From assembly GCF_046546175.1 (NCBI RefSeq), contig NZ_JBKGYF010000087.1, positions 1 through 6,963 of the forward strand: DNA of 6,963 nucleotides, in the 5' to 3' direction. Source of the DNA: Methanohalobium sp046546175. Its GTDB lineage: Archaea > Halobacteriota > Methanosarcinia > Methanosarcinales > Methanosarcinaceae. Positions 1-6,358 of this stretch are shown here, piece after piece (within the stretch, counting starts at the first letter, position 1; every line of letters starts with the position of its first letter). Under the pieces are notes generated by a model. The model did no database searches and was not told where the DNA came from. It saw only the letters and a list, made by a program, of their open reading frames with translations. The position numbers and the translations under genes were made by a program.

Positions 1-694
1 TTAGTTCGTAATTCTCATCTCTCACATTTTCGGTAACCATTACGTGAAGTAATCGGTTATCTTTGACGAGGGAACTGTTTATGTAGAGTTCACCAACACC
101 CCAGAACGCACCGTATGTATATACAGTTGGCATCAATCGGGTACTTTAACTTGTTGTACCATGAAGATGTCCATCAACAATCACACCACCAAAGAATGAA
201 TGTGCAGGTCCGACAGTAATGAGCTTCTTAAGTACAACTTTGTATTCTTTTTCACCATCAGGGTTGGTGAACCTGAACACACCATTAGCCACATCTTTTG
301 ATTGTTTAATATTATATGGAGTTCTATCAATCATCTTGGTATCAAAAGAGCCACTTATTACTGCATGTTCATCAGAAAATGGTTTTGAGATTGTGGTTTC
401 GTTCCATTCGGTTCCACCATTTTAGGTGGTTTTGTCAGCGATAGGAACTCCAATGTCGTCTTCAAATCCCAGTGGCGCATCAGGTGTACCAAAGATTCTA
501 GGGTCAAGTTCTCTGGGGCCTGGTAATTTCCAGTGCACCTCACCATCTTCTTCCTGAGACGCTTCAATACCATCACTTAAGTGCATTTGTATTTCTTCAG
601 CATCTGCTGTTGCTCCCGCAGAACCAACAAGTCCTATTGTAAAACAAACAACGGTTATCAATCATATAAATGACACTTTTGTTTTCTTTTTCAT
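1..694 (-). pseudogene. Broken gene for an exported protein of unknown family (5' part; continues past the left edge)
   Basis: One minus-strand reading frame runs from ATG at 694 to the left edge (about 231 codons) with no frameshift, but it is cut by TGA at 664-662 (codon 11), TAA at 424-422 (codon 91) and TAA at 148-146 (codon 183). Read through the stops, the N-terminus is a classic Sec signal peptide: a basic start (MKKKTK), a hydrophobic core (LITVVCFTIGLVG) and small residues AGATADA at the likely cleavage site. The mature part is acidic and polar, with segments such as HWKLPGPRELDPRIFGTPDAP, SFFGGVIVDGHLHGTTS and YGAFWGVGELYINSS. The continuity of protein-like sequence across all three stops is the main evidence for a single former gene. 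I do not recognise the family. The first stop lies inside the signal peptide, so little or no exported product is expected. Reinitiation at TTG 661 would lose the basic n-region. Neighbouring genes end in TAA or TGA, so general recoding of these codons is unlikely. Confidence 0.72.
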
Positions 695-785
695 AGTTAC
701 ATTCTTGATATTATCTACCCCTCCCTTTGATTTTAAGTACCATACAAAATGAGGAATAGTAGTTATCTATAATGGGGAGAAATGA

Positions 786-852
786 ATTTACTGAATATAG
801 TTTAGTGATTTCTTAAATGCAAATTCTCATTTGATCTAAATCATCAGTAAAT
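786..852. repeat. Nested inverted repeat upstream of hel308
   Basis: ATTTACTGA (786-794) is perfectly complementary to TCAGTAAAT (844-852). Directly inside, TGATTT (806-811) pairs with AAATCA (838-843), so 15 consecutive bases on the right arm are all paired. A third pair, CAAAT (820-824) and ATTTG (829-833), closes a 4-base loop. That gives 20 base pairs, with an 11-base bulge on the left arm and one internal loop. It lies between the start of the broken minus-strand gene and the hel308 TATA box, upstream of the expected hel308 transcript. It could be an operator, a small structured RNA or a relic of a mobile element. The region is AT-rich, so chance pairing cannot be excluded. Confidence 0.35.
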
Positions 853-866
853 GGTATTTTTTAGTA

Positions 867-889
867 GAAAAGAATTATTATATATAAAA
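867..889 (+). promoter_or_regulatory. Archaeal promoter (BRE + TATA box) of hel308
   Basis: A purine-rich BRE-like element GAAAAGAA (867-874) sits just upstream of a strong TATA box, TTATATATAAAA (878-889). With the usual archaeal spacing of about 25 bases from box centre to start site, transcription would begin at about 906-913, at or almost at the hel308 start codon. The message may therefore be leaderless or have a leader of only a few bases. A weak Shine-Dalgarno-like AGGG (902-905) is present 7 bases before the ATG but may not be transcribed. Confidence 0.6.
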
Positions 890-912
890 CAACCATTAAT
901 CAGGGTTACAGG

Positions 913-3114
913 ATGAAAACCAGAAAACTTGACCTACCTGAAAACATCATTCAGTTTTATCTGGATACAGGAATATATGAACTTTATCCTCCTCAGGCAG
1001 AAGCTGTTGAAAAAGGGCTTCTGAATAATAAAAATTTACTTGCATCCATTCCTACAGCATCGGGTAAAACACTTGTTTCCGAACTAGCCATGCTGAAATC
1101 CATCGCTTCAGGTGGTAAAAGTTTATATATAGTACCACTGCGTGCACTTGCATCCGAAAAATTTGAACGTTTTAGGGAGTTTGAATCTCTTGATATAAAG
1201 GTAGGTATATCCACAGGTGATTTTGATTCTACTGATGAGTGGCTGGGCTCAAACGATATAATTGTTGCTACTTCTGAAAAAGCGGATTCACTACTAAGAA
1301 ATGAAACATCATGGATGAGAGATATAACAACTATTGTGGTGGATGAGGTCCATCTTCTGGATTCTGCTGATAGAGGTCCAACCCTTGAAATCACTATAGC
1401 AAAACTCCTGCGCCTCAATCCGAATGCACAAATTATAGCGCTATCAGCAACTGTAGGAAATGCAGGGGAAATTGCAGAATGGCTCGGTGCAGAACTTGTA
1501 CAGAGTGAATGGCGCCCCATAGAGTTGTATGAAGGTGTGTACCTTGATGACAAAATTAATTTTAAGGAATCACAAAAAACAATCGAAAACATTGCTAAAG
1601 ATACAGCAGTAAACCTTGTTCTGGATACTATAAATGAAAACGGACAATGTCTGGTTTTTGAAAGCAGCAGACGTAACTGCGCAGGATTTGCAAAAAAAGC
1701 AAGCACAAAGGTAGGCAAATCTCTTGATGACGATCTTCTATCCGAATTGAAAGAAATATCAGAAGAAGTGCTTGATACCAGTGAAACCAATACCACAAAA
1801 GAACTGGCAAGCTGTATTAAAAAAGGAACAGCATTCCATCATGCGGGTTTAAATTCTGCTCAGAGACGGATAGTAGAGGACAATTTTAGAAAAAATAAAA
1901 TCAAGGTTATATCCAGCACCCCAACACTTGCAGCAGGTTTGAACCTGCCAGCTAGACGTGTTGTTGTGAGAAACTATAAACGCTATGACCCTAATTTCGG
2001 AATGCAGCCCATACCTACCCTTGATTATAAACAGATGGCAGGCAGAGCAGGGAGACCAAGACTGGACCCTTATGGGGATTCTGTCCTCATCTCGCGTACA
2101 TATGATGAATATATAGACCTTCTGGAGCGTTATATAGATGCTGAACCAGAAGACATTTTGTCCAAACTGGGTACAGAAAATGCGCTTCGTACTCATGTAT
2201 TATCAACCATTGTAAACGGGTTTGCAACTACGCAGCAGGGTCTGGTGGATTTTATGGATTCAAGTTTTTTTGCATATCAACAGCAAAAATGGAGTTTAAT
2301 TGATGTTGTTGATGATTGCCTTGAATTTTTAAAAGATAATGATATGGTAAAGGATGACGGTGAACGGCTTTATGCCTCGCGTATGGGTCAGGTGATCTCC
2401 ATGCTTTACATCGACCCGTTATCTGGTGCCATTATCATAGATAAACTCAAAAAAGCGGGTACAATTACAGACCTTACATTACTGCATATCATCTGTAGCA
2501 CTCCAGATATGCGCCAGTTGTACATGCGTTCAAAGGATTATGAAAAAATCAATGAGTTCGTAATGACCCATGCTGAAGAATTCGTGGATGTTCCCGATCC
2601 CTTCAAATCCATAGAATACGAATGGTTCCTGGGAGAGGTAAAAACCACACTACTGCTTAATGAATGGATAAATGAAAAAACACTTGATAATATTACTTCA
2701 GAATTTGGAGTGGGGGAAGGTGATGTCAATGCCCTTTCTGATATCGCTGAATGGCTCATGCATTCAGCAGTAAACCTTGCCAATCTGGCTGATTTGGAAG
2801 GAGGAGATAAAGCACAGGAACTGGAAAAAAGAATACATCATGGTGTGAATTCTGATATTATAAAACTCGTTTCAATAAGAGATATTGGACGTGTCCGTGC
2901 ACGTAGATTATATGAAGCAGGATTTAAGTCCGTTTCTGACCTTAAATACACAGATGCAAACACACTTGCAAAATATCTGGGACCAAAAATCGCGGTTAAA
3001 GTGCTTGAACAACTGGGTATTCAACCGGAAGATAATCAGTCTTTGGATACAGAAACGAATACCATTCGATCTTCTCCGGATAATCAGGGACAGAAAACAT
3101 TCAATGACTTTTAA
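913..3114 (+). CDS. hel308: ATP-dependent DNA helicase Hel308 (Hjm/Ski2-like)
   Basis: This is a 733-residue superfamily 2 3'-to-5' helicase that in archaea acts on stalled or forked DNA and in recombination repair. Motifs are in order: Q-motif YPPQAEAVE (25-33), Walker A IPTASGKT (46-53), motif Ia PLRALASEK (75-83), ATSEKADSLLR (119-129), Walker B DEVH (144-147), SAT (178-180), CLVFESSRRN (246-255), AFHHAGL (307-313), motif V STPTLAAGLNLPARR (335-349) and motif VI QMAGRAGRPR (374-383). A winged-helix and ratchet region follows, then a helix-hairpin-helix domain at about 650-702 containing IRDIGRVRARRLYEAGF. The length is close to or slightly above the usual 690-720, the excess being a polar tail (about 703-733) that ends in QKTFNDF, which resembles a PCNA-interacting motif. 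The ATG at 913 gives the family's typical N-terminus just before the Q-motif region. All catalytic motifs are intact. It probably heads a transcript with hisD, which starts 33 bases downstream. Confidence 0.96.
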   Translation: MKTRKLDLPENIIQFYLDTGIYELYPPQAEAVEKGLLNNKNLLASIPTASGKTLVSELAMLKSIASGGKSLYIVPLRALASEKFERFREFESLDIKVGISTGDFDSTDEWLGSNDIIVATSEKADSLLRNETSWMRDITTIVVDEVHLLDSADRGPTLEITIAKLLRLNPNAQIIALSATVGNAGEIAEWLGAELVQSEWRPIELYEGVYLDDKINFKESQKTIENIAKDTAVNLVLDTINENGQCLVFESSRRNCAGFAKKASTKVGKSLDDDLLSELKEISEEVLDTSETNTTKELASCIKKGTAFHHAGLNSAQRRIVEDNFRKNKIKVISSTPTLAAGLNLPARRVVVRNYKRYDPNFGMQPIPTLDYKQMAGRAGRPRLDPYGDSVLISRTYDEYIDLLERYIDAEPEDILSKLGTENALRTHVLSTIVNGFATTQQGLVDFMDSSFFAYQQQKWSLIDVVDDCLEFLKDNDMVKDDGERLYASRMGQVISMLYIDPLSGAIIIDKLKKAGTITDLTLLHIICSTPDMRQLYMRSKDYEKINEFVMTHAEEFVDVPDPFKSIEYEWFLGEVKTTLLLNEWINEKTLDNITSEFGVGEGDVNALSDIAEWLMHSAVNLANLADLEGGDKAQELEKRIHHGVNSDIIKLVSIRDIGRVRARRLYEAGFKSVSDLKYTDANTLAKYLGPKIAVKVLEQLGIQPEDNQSLDTETNTIRSSPDNQGQKTFNDF

Positions 3115-3136
3115 TATTCATGGATACAATAATCAA

Positions 3137-3142
3137 AGAGGA
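3137..3142 (+). promoter_or_regulatory. Ribosome binding site of hisD
   Basis: AGAGGA lies 5 bases before the ATG at 3148, a good Shine-Dalgarno match at ordinary spacing. The hel308-hisD gap of 33 bases shows no TATA box or oligo-T tract. Translation of hisD from a hel308-hisD message, starting at 3148, is therefore the simplest reading. Confidence 0.65.
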
Positions 3143-3147
3143 ATAAT

Positions 3148-4428
3148 ATGCTTTATAAACACCTGAGCAATATAACCAATGATGAAATGCAGAAAATAAT
3201 CTCCCGCAGAGGCGGGTTGGATAGTGTTAAAGATAAGGTTTCAGCTATTTTAGAGGATATTCTGAAACATGGAGATGATGCTCTTAGAAAATACACCAAA
3301 CAGTTTGATAATGTAGAGATTGAAGACATTGAAGTAAGCCAAAAGGAAATCAAAGATGCTATTCAGAATGTTGATGATGATTTTATAAAACATCTTGAAA
3401 TCGCTGCTAAAAACATCAGAAAATTCCATGAAGCCCAATTGCCCTCTCAAAAGTGGTTTATTGAAACCGAACCTGGTATAGAACTGGGGTATAAAGTAAC
3501 TCCTCTTAAAGGGGTAGGTGCATATGTACCAGGTGGTAGTGCATCCTATCCATCCACAGCGCTTATGACAGTAATCCCTGCCAAGGTTGCAGGTGTGGAA
3601 AATGTTGCAGTATGTACTCCTCCCAGACATGATGGCACAGTACATCCTATAACACTGGCAGCAGCAAAAATTGCAGGTGCTGACCATGTGTACAGACTGG
3701 GGGGTGCGCAGGCAATCGGTGCAATGGCTTATGGTACATCCAGTGTCACAAAGGTCGACAAAATCGTGGGTCCTGGCAATGTTTTTGTTACTTCTGCCAA
3801 AATGCTGGTTCGGGATAGGGCAGAAATTGATTTTCCTGCAGGTCCGAGTGAAGTATTAATTATAGCCGATGAATCAGCAGATGCCAGGATGGCAGCTTCA
3901 GATATAATAGCACAGTCTGAACATGACCCAAACGCGGTTTCCATTTTAGTAACAGCATCTAAATCTTTGGCTGAAGAAGTAAAAGTAGAAGTTCTGCAGC
4001 AGGCTGAACAGACACCCAGAAAAGATATTGTAAACAAATCTTTTGAAAATATAGCGATACTGGTTACTGAATCTCTAAAATCCTGTATTAACTTTTCCAA
4101 TGATTTTGCACCCGAGCATCTTGAAATCATGGTGCAGAATGATGAAGAAGTGTTGAATGAGATTGAAAATGCAGGGTCAATTTTTGTTGGTAATTACAGT
4201 CCGGTTGCTGCAGGCGATTATGCTTCCGGGACAAATCATGTTCTTCCAACGTCTGGCTACGCAAAAATCTATTCAGGACTCAATATTAATCATTTTGTCA
4301 AATATTCAAGCATACAGAAAATCAGCAAAAAGGGACTGGAAAGTATTAAAGACACAATTATATCCATATCTGAAGAGGAAGGATTGTATGCTCACTCTGA
4401 TTCAGTAAAGACCAGATTCTATAGGTGA
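3148..4428 (+). CDS. hisD: Histidinol dehydrogenase
   Basis: This 426-residue cytoplasmic enzyme catalyses the last two steps of histidine biosynthesis, oxidising L-histidinol through histidinaldehyde to L-histidine with two NAD+ and a catalytic zinc. The family is near 430 residues (E. coli 434), so it is full length. Visible landmarks are the GAYVPGG loop (124-130), RLGGAQAIGAMAYGT (183-197), KIVGPGN (205-211) and the signature IDFPAGPSEV (227-236). By family alignment the zinc ligands are Gln256 and His259 (AQSEHDP), Asp357 (AAGDYASGTNH) and His416 (GLYAHSDSV), and the catalytic Glu323/His324 pair is in FAPEHLE. All are present, so it should be active. As is common in archaea, no other his genes lie beside it; it follows hel308 and is probably co-transcribed. 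The start has a good Shine-Dalgarno sequence, and the message probably ends in oligo-T tracts just after the TGA. Confidence 0.97.
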   Translation: MLYKHLSNITNDEMQKIISRRGGLDSVKDKVSAILEDILKHGDDALRKYTKQFDNVEIEDIEVSQKEIKDAIQNVDDDFIKHLEIAAKNIRKFHEAQLPSQKWFIETEPGIELGYKVTPLKGVGAYVPGGSASYPSTALMTVIPAKVAGVENVAVCTPPRHDGTVHPITLAAAKIAGADHVYRLGGAQAIGAMAYGTSSVTKVDKIVGPGNVFVTSAKMLVRDRAEIDFPAGPSEVLIIADESADARMAASDIIAQSEHDPNAVSILVTASKSLAEEVKVEVLQQAEQTPRKDIVNKSFENIAILVTESLKSCINFSNDFAPEHLEIMVQNDEEVLNEIENAGSIFVGNYSPVAAGDYASGTNHVLPTSGYAKIYSGLNINHFVKYSSIQKISKKGLESIKDTIISISEEEGLYAHSDSVKTRFYR

Positions 4429-4435
4429 CATATAA

Positions 4436-4451
4436 TATTTTTATAGTTTTT
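4436..4451 (+). terminator. Oligo-T transcription end after hisD
   Basis: Two T5 tracts (4438-4442 and 4447-4451) lie within 25 bases of the hisD stop, the usual form of an intrinsic archaeal terminator. No strong hairpin precedes them. The next gene has its own TATA box, which fits a transcript boundary here. Confidence 0.45.
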
Positions 4452-4504
4452 CATCGATAATTATTTAAAAGGTAAAAACATATAATTGTTTATTAAGTTA
4501 TTTT

Positions 4505-4516
4505 TTTATATATAAA
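4505..4516 (+). promoter_or_regulatory. TATA box upstream of the DUF1699-type gene
   Basis: TTTATATATAAA shares the core TTATATATAAA with the hel308 box. Only 18 bases separate it from the ATG at 4535, so its start site would fall very near the start codon. GTGGGG (4523-4528) could be a weak Shine-Dalgarno sequence. If so, a more distal box such as TTATTTAAAA (4461-4470) would have to be the promoter used. Confidence 0.45.
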
Positions 4517-4534
4517 TTCACAGTGGGGTAGTAT

Positions 4535-4942
4535 ATGAAAATAAGAGTTGTGAGTTCAAGGGAAGAAATCCCGAAAATAGATCCAAATGAAAAAGTGGTC
4601 CATTTTGCCTTTAGACCATCCAATAAGGATATATTCAGTCTTGTAAAAAAATGTCCTGATGTGGAAGTAATCCAGATTCCAAGTTCTTACAGGAAAACAC
4701 TTTCCAAATCGATTGAAATGTTTCTGGATATGCAGGACATAAAACTCATAGAAGGGGATGTTTGGGGGCACAGAAAAGATATAAATGAATATTACAGCAT
4801 TCCGCCAGCAGTAATTGACAAAATAAAGGAACTTAAATCCGAAGGCAAATCCAATGAAAATATTGCAGATAAACTATCACGTGAAGGTAAGATGAACAAG
4901 GAAATGCTGAGATATGTATTAGGTAAAGAACAATTAAATTAA
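4535..4942 (+). CDS. DUF1699-type conserved archaeal protein of unknown function
   Basis: This is a 135-residue cytoplasmic protein with no signal peptide or membrane segment. I recognise it as resembling the DUF1699 family of methanogens; the function is unknown. Two parts are visible. Residues 1-80 look like a small alpha/beta unit: strand MKIRVVSS, strand KVVHFAF, then SNKDIFSLVKKCPDVEVIQIP, a helix around SKSIEMFLDMQ, and IKLIEGDVWGHRKDINEYY, whose GDVWGHRKDINEYY stretch looks like the family's signature. Residues 91-130 (VIDKIKELKSEGKSNENIADKLSREG...MLRYVL) have the pattern of a helix-turn-helix, as in resolvase-type DNA-binding ends, so a regulatory role is possible but unproven. It appears to be a single-gene transcript with its own TATA box, and it converges on gpgS. 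It is also a plausible RNA- or nucleotide-binding protein. Family confidence is fair, function confidence low. Confidence 0.8.
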   Translation: MKIRVVSSREEIPKIDPNEKVVHFAFRPSNKDIFSLVKKCPDVEVIQIPSSYRKTLSKSIEMFLDMQDIKLIEGDVWGHRKDINEYYSIPPAVIDKIKELKSEGKSNENIADKLSREGKMNKEMLRYVLGKEQLN

Positions 4943-4978
4943 GTAAAACTTTTACCTTTATCCAATTTTATTATTTTG
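4943..4978. terminator. Short convergent intergenic region with weak bidirectional terminator
   Basis: Only 28 bases separate the stop of the plus-strand gene (4942) from the stop of gpgS (4971). The region opens with a small perfect palindrome GTAAAACTTTTAC (4943-4955), at best a 5-bp stem. T-rich sequence follows (4966-4978), extending into the 3' end of gpgS. The T-rich part could end the plus-strand transcript; nothing comparable is obvious for gpgS on the other strand. The two 3' ends may overlap as antisense RNAs. Confidence 0.3.
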
Positions 4979-6200
4979 TTGTGTTGTATTTGCTGTATTC
5001 GATGCAATCTTCAAGTGCCGCGTTCCTGAAACGTTTATTGAGGTTTGGTATAGCTGATAATGCCCGTTTCCAGTCGGGCATCAGTACATCAGATGTATTC
5101 CTGAAGTATTCGGTTTTTGACTGCTGTATAATATCTGCAAATGTATCTACATGTGTTTCTTCCTGGTGACGATTATACTTTAAATCATTGCAAATAGCAT
5201 CAGCATGGTACTGTCTTATCAGGTCCTGTGCAAGACGTTTGTATTTTACACTTATACTGTGCAGCAGTGGGATTGAAATCTGGATATTTGTATTTTCACT
5301 GAGCAGGCGGATAAATGTTATAAATATGTCATTTGCCATTTTACTCAGGCCTTCGCTCACATCAGAACCCATTGATTGATGTTTGTGGTTATAGAATCCG
5401 AGGTCTATCTGAGAGATACGTTTCATTGTGGTATTCCTGTACACCTCTCCAAGAAGACCTACCTCAAATCCCCAGTCACTTGGAATTCTGATATTCATTG
5501 CAAGATCTTTTGTCATTGCAAATTCTCCTGATAAAGGATATCTGAAAGCCTGAAGGTATCGCAGGATTTCTGATGATTTATTGATATCTTTTACCACAGT
5601 TTCTATGAGAGGTTCGACAAATAGTCGATGGACGCGTCCAAACATCTGTCTGCTTTCTATATCGATTCTTGCATAATACCCCTTGTTGTAGAAAAAATCA
5701 AGTTCAGGTTCAATGATTGGATACAGCAGTTTAGCTGGCAAATACTTATCATAGGTTTTTATATCAGCATCATGAAAAGCAATAGCATATCCATATAAGC
5801 TTGCCACTCCAATCGCTATCCATACATCCTTACCTTTCCCTGTAAAAGGTGTTATATCAAGTTCTTTTTCTTTCATTTCTTCCATTATTTTTTGTATCCT
5901 TGGACCGTTGCACCAGACAACGATGTGGGGTATGTGCAGTTTTCCGAAAAAATCCAGAACTTCCCGATATTGGCTTGAATCTTCAGCTGAGAGTGCAATT
6001 GTGATCTGTTTGATATAATTGCTTTTGTTTAACTGGTCAAGGATAAGCTGTAGTGAGTCACTTTTAATTTCATCATATAGCATAGGTATAATGACCACAC
6101 TAGGTCTAACAAGTGATAATTTACTGATTCGGTCAGCTATTTTTTGTCCGTTTATACCGCAATCATGGATAGTTGTTATCCTTTCCTGAGAAAAATCCAT
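4971..6200 (-). CDS. gpgS: Glucosyl-3-phosphoglycerate synthase (GT81)
   Basis: This 409-residue GT-A-fold enzyme transfers glucose from a nucleotide donor (GDP-glucose in the characterised Methanococcoides burtonii enzyme) to 3-phosphoglycerate. The product, glucosyl-3-phosphoglycerate, is dephosphorylated by GpgP to glucosylglycerate, a solute for salt or nitrogen stress. Landmarks are the N-terminal nucleotide-fold strand VVIIPMLYDEI (35-45), ALSAED (69-74), GKGKDVWIAIG (121-131), the metal-binding DxD as HDADI (143-147, Asp144/Asp146), FGRVHRLFVEPL (187-198), YPLSGEFAM (221-229), GFEVGLLGE (244-252) and YNHKHQ (270-275), which likely supplies the metal-binding histidine. The length is in line with archaeal homologues. 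The start at 6200 has a strong Shine-Dalgarno sequence. No gpgP lies downstream, where the DUF1699-type gene converges instead, so the phosphatase must be elsewhere. A mannosyl (MpgS-like) specificity is a less likely alternative. Confidence 0.92.
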   Translation of the reverse strand: MDFSQERITTIHDCGINGQKIADRISKLSLVRPSVVIIPMLYDEIKSDSLQLILDQLNKSNYIKQITIALSAEDSSQYREVLDFFGKLHIPHIVVWCNGPRIQKIMEEMKEKELDITPFTGKGKDVWIAIGVASLYGYAIAFHDADIKTYDKYLPAKLLYPIIEPELDFFYNKGYYARIDIESRQMFGRVHRLFVEPLIETVVKDINKSSEILRYLQAFRYPLSGEFAMTKDLAMNIRIPSDWGFEVGLLGEVYRNTTMKRISQIDLGFYNHKHQSMGSDVSEGLSKMANDIFITFIRLLSENTNIQISIPLLHSISVKYKRLAQDLIRQYHADAICNDLKYNRHQEETHVDTFADIIQQSKTEYFRNTSDVLMPDWKRALSAIPNLNKRFRNAALEDCIEYSKYNTTK

Positions 6201-6208
6201 TAATCAAT

Positions 6209-6250
6209 TCACCCCACAAATCAAAAAACTACGTTATAGCATTAAATATG
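6209..6250 (-). promoter_or_regulatory. Promoter and ribosome binding site of gpgS
   Basis: On the minus strand GGGGTGA (6215-6209) lies 8 bases before the ATG at 6200 and matches the archaeal Shine-Dalgarno sequence well, which fixes the start. Further upstream CATATTTAAT (6250-6241) is a plausible TATA box. It would place the start site near 6220 and give a leader of about 20 bases that includes the ribosome binding site. Confidence 0.45.
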
Positions 6251-6274
6251 TTTGATATTTTTTAATAATTATCC

Positions 6275-6295
6275 ATGTGTGGTTTTATAACACAT
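6275..6295. repeat. Small inverted repeat upstream of the gpgS promoter
   Basis: ATGTGT (6275-6280) and ACACAT (6290-6295) form a 6-bp inverted repeat around a 9-base AT-rich spacer. The arm centres are 15 bases apart, and the repeat lies 25 bases upstream of the putative gpgS TATA box. The geometry would suit a dimeric regulator, but a match this short may be chance. Confidence 0.18.
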
Positions 6296-6358
6296 TTTAT
6301 GATAATATTCCTTTGAAATTAAATATTTTGTGTTTTAAGGGTGGTACTGTTCAGTTAA

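Noticed and set aside
219..425. Plus-strand 68-codon open frame over the left pseudogene
   Set aside because: The minus-strand frame carries a signal peptide and continuous protein-like sequence; the plus-strand frame has no ribosome binding site and no recognisable content.
146..664. Pyrrolysine or selenocysteine recoding of the stops in the left-hand gene
   Set aside because: Pyrrolysine uses TAG, but the stops are TGA and TAA. Two are TAA, and no selenocysteine-type element or reason for UGA recoding in a signal peptide is visible.
782..805. Tiny plus-strand frame MNLLNIV after GGGGAG
   Set aside because: Only 7 codons, with the Shine-Dalgarno-like bases too close to the ATG, and it overlaps the inverted repeat.
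993..1796. Long minus-strand open frame (267 codons) inside hel308
   Set aside because: It is rich in Ser and Ala, has no recognisable motif and lies wholly antisense to conserved helicase motifs; a shadow of hel308 codon usage.
3120..3146. 8-codon frame MDTIIKEE just before hisD, a possible leader peptide
   Set aside because: It has no histidine codons, no ribosome binding site of its own and no attenuator-like hairpin; its end contains the hisD Shine-Dalgarno sequence by coincidence.
3250..4130. Minus-strand open frames inside hisD
   Set aside because: The translations are Cys/Ser-rich with no family resemblance and overlap all of the HisD catalytic core; shadows.
4943..4955. GTAAAACTTTTAC palindrome as a protein-binding site
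   Set aside because: It is short, AT-rich and placed between two convergent stops; more easily read as a weak terminator or chance.
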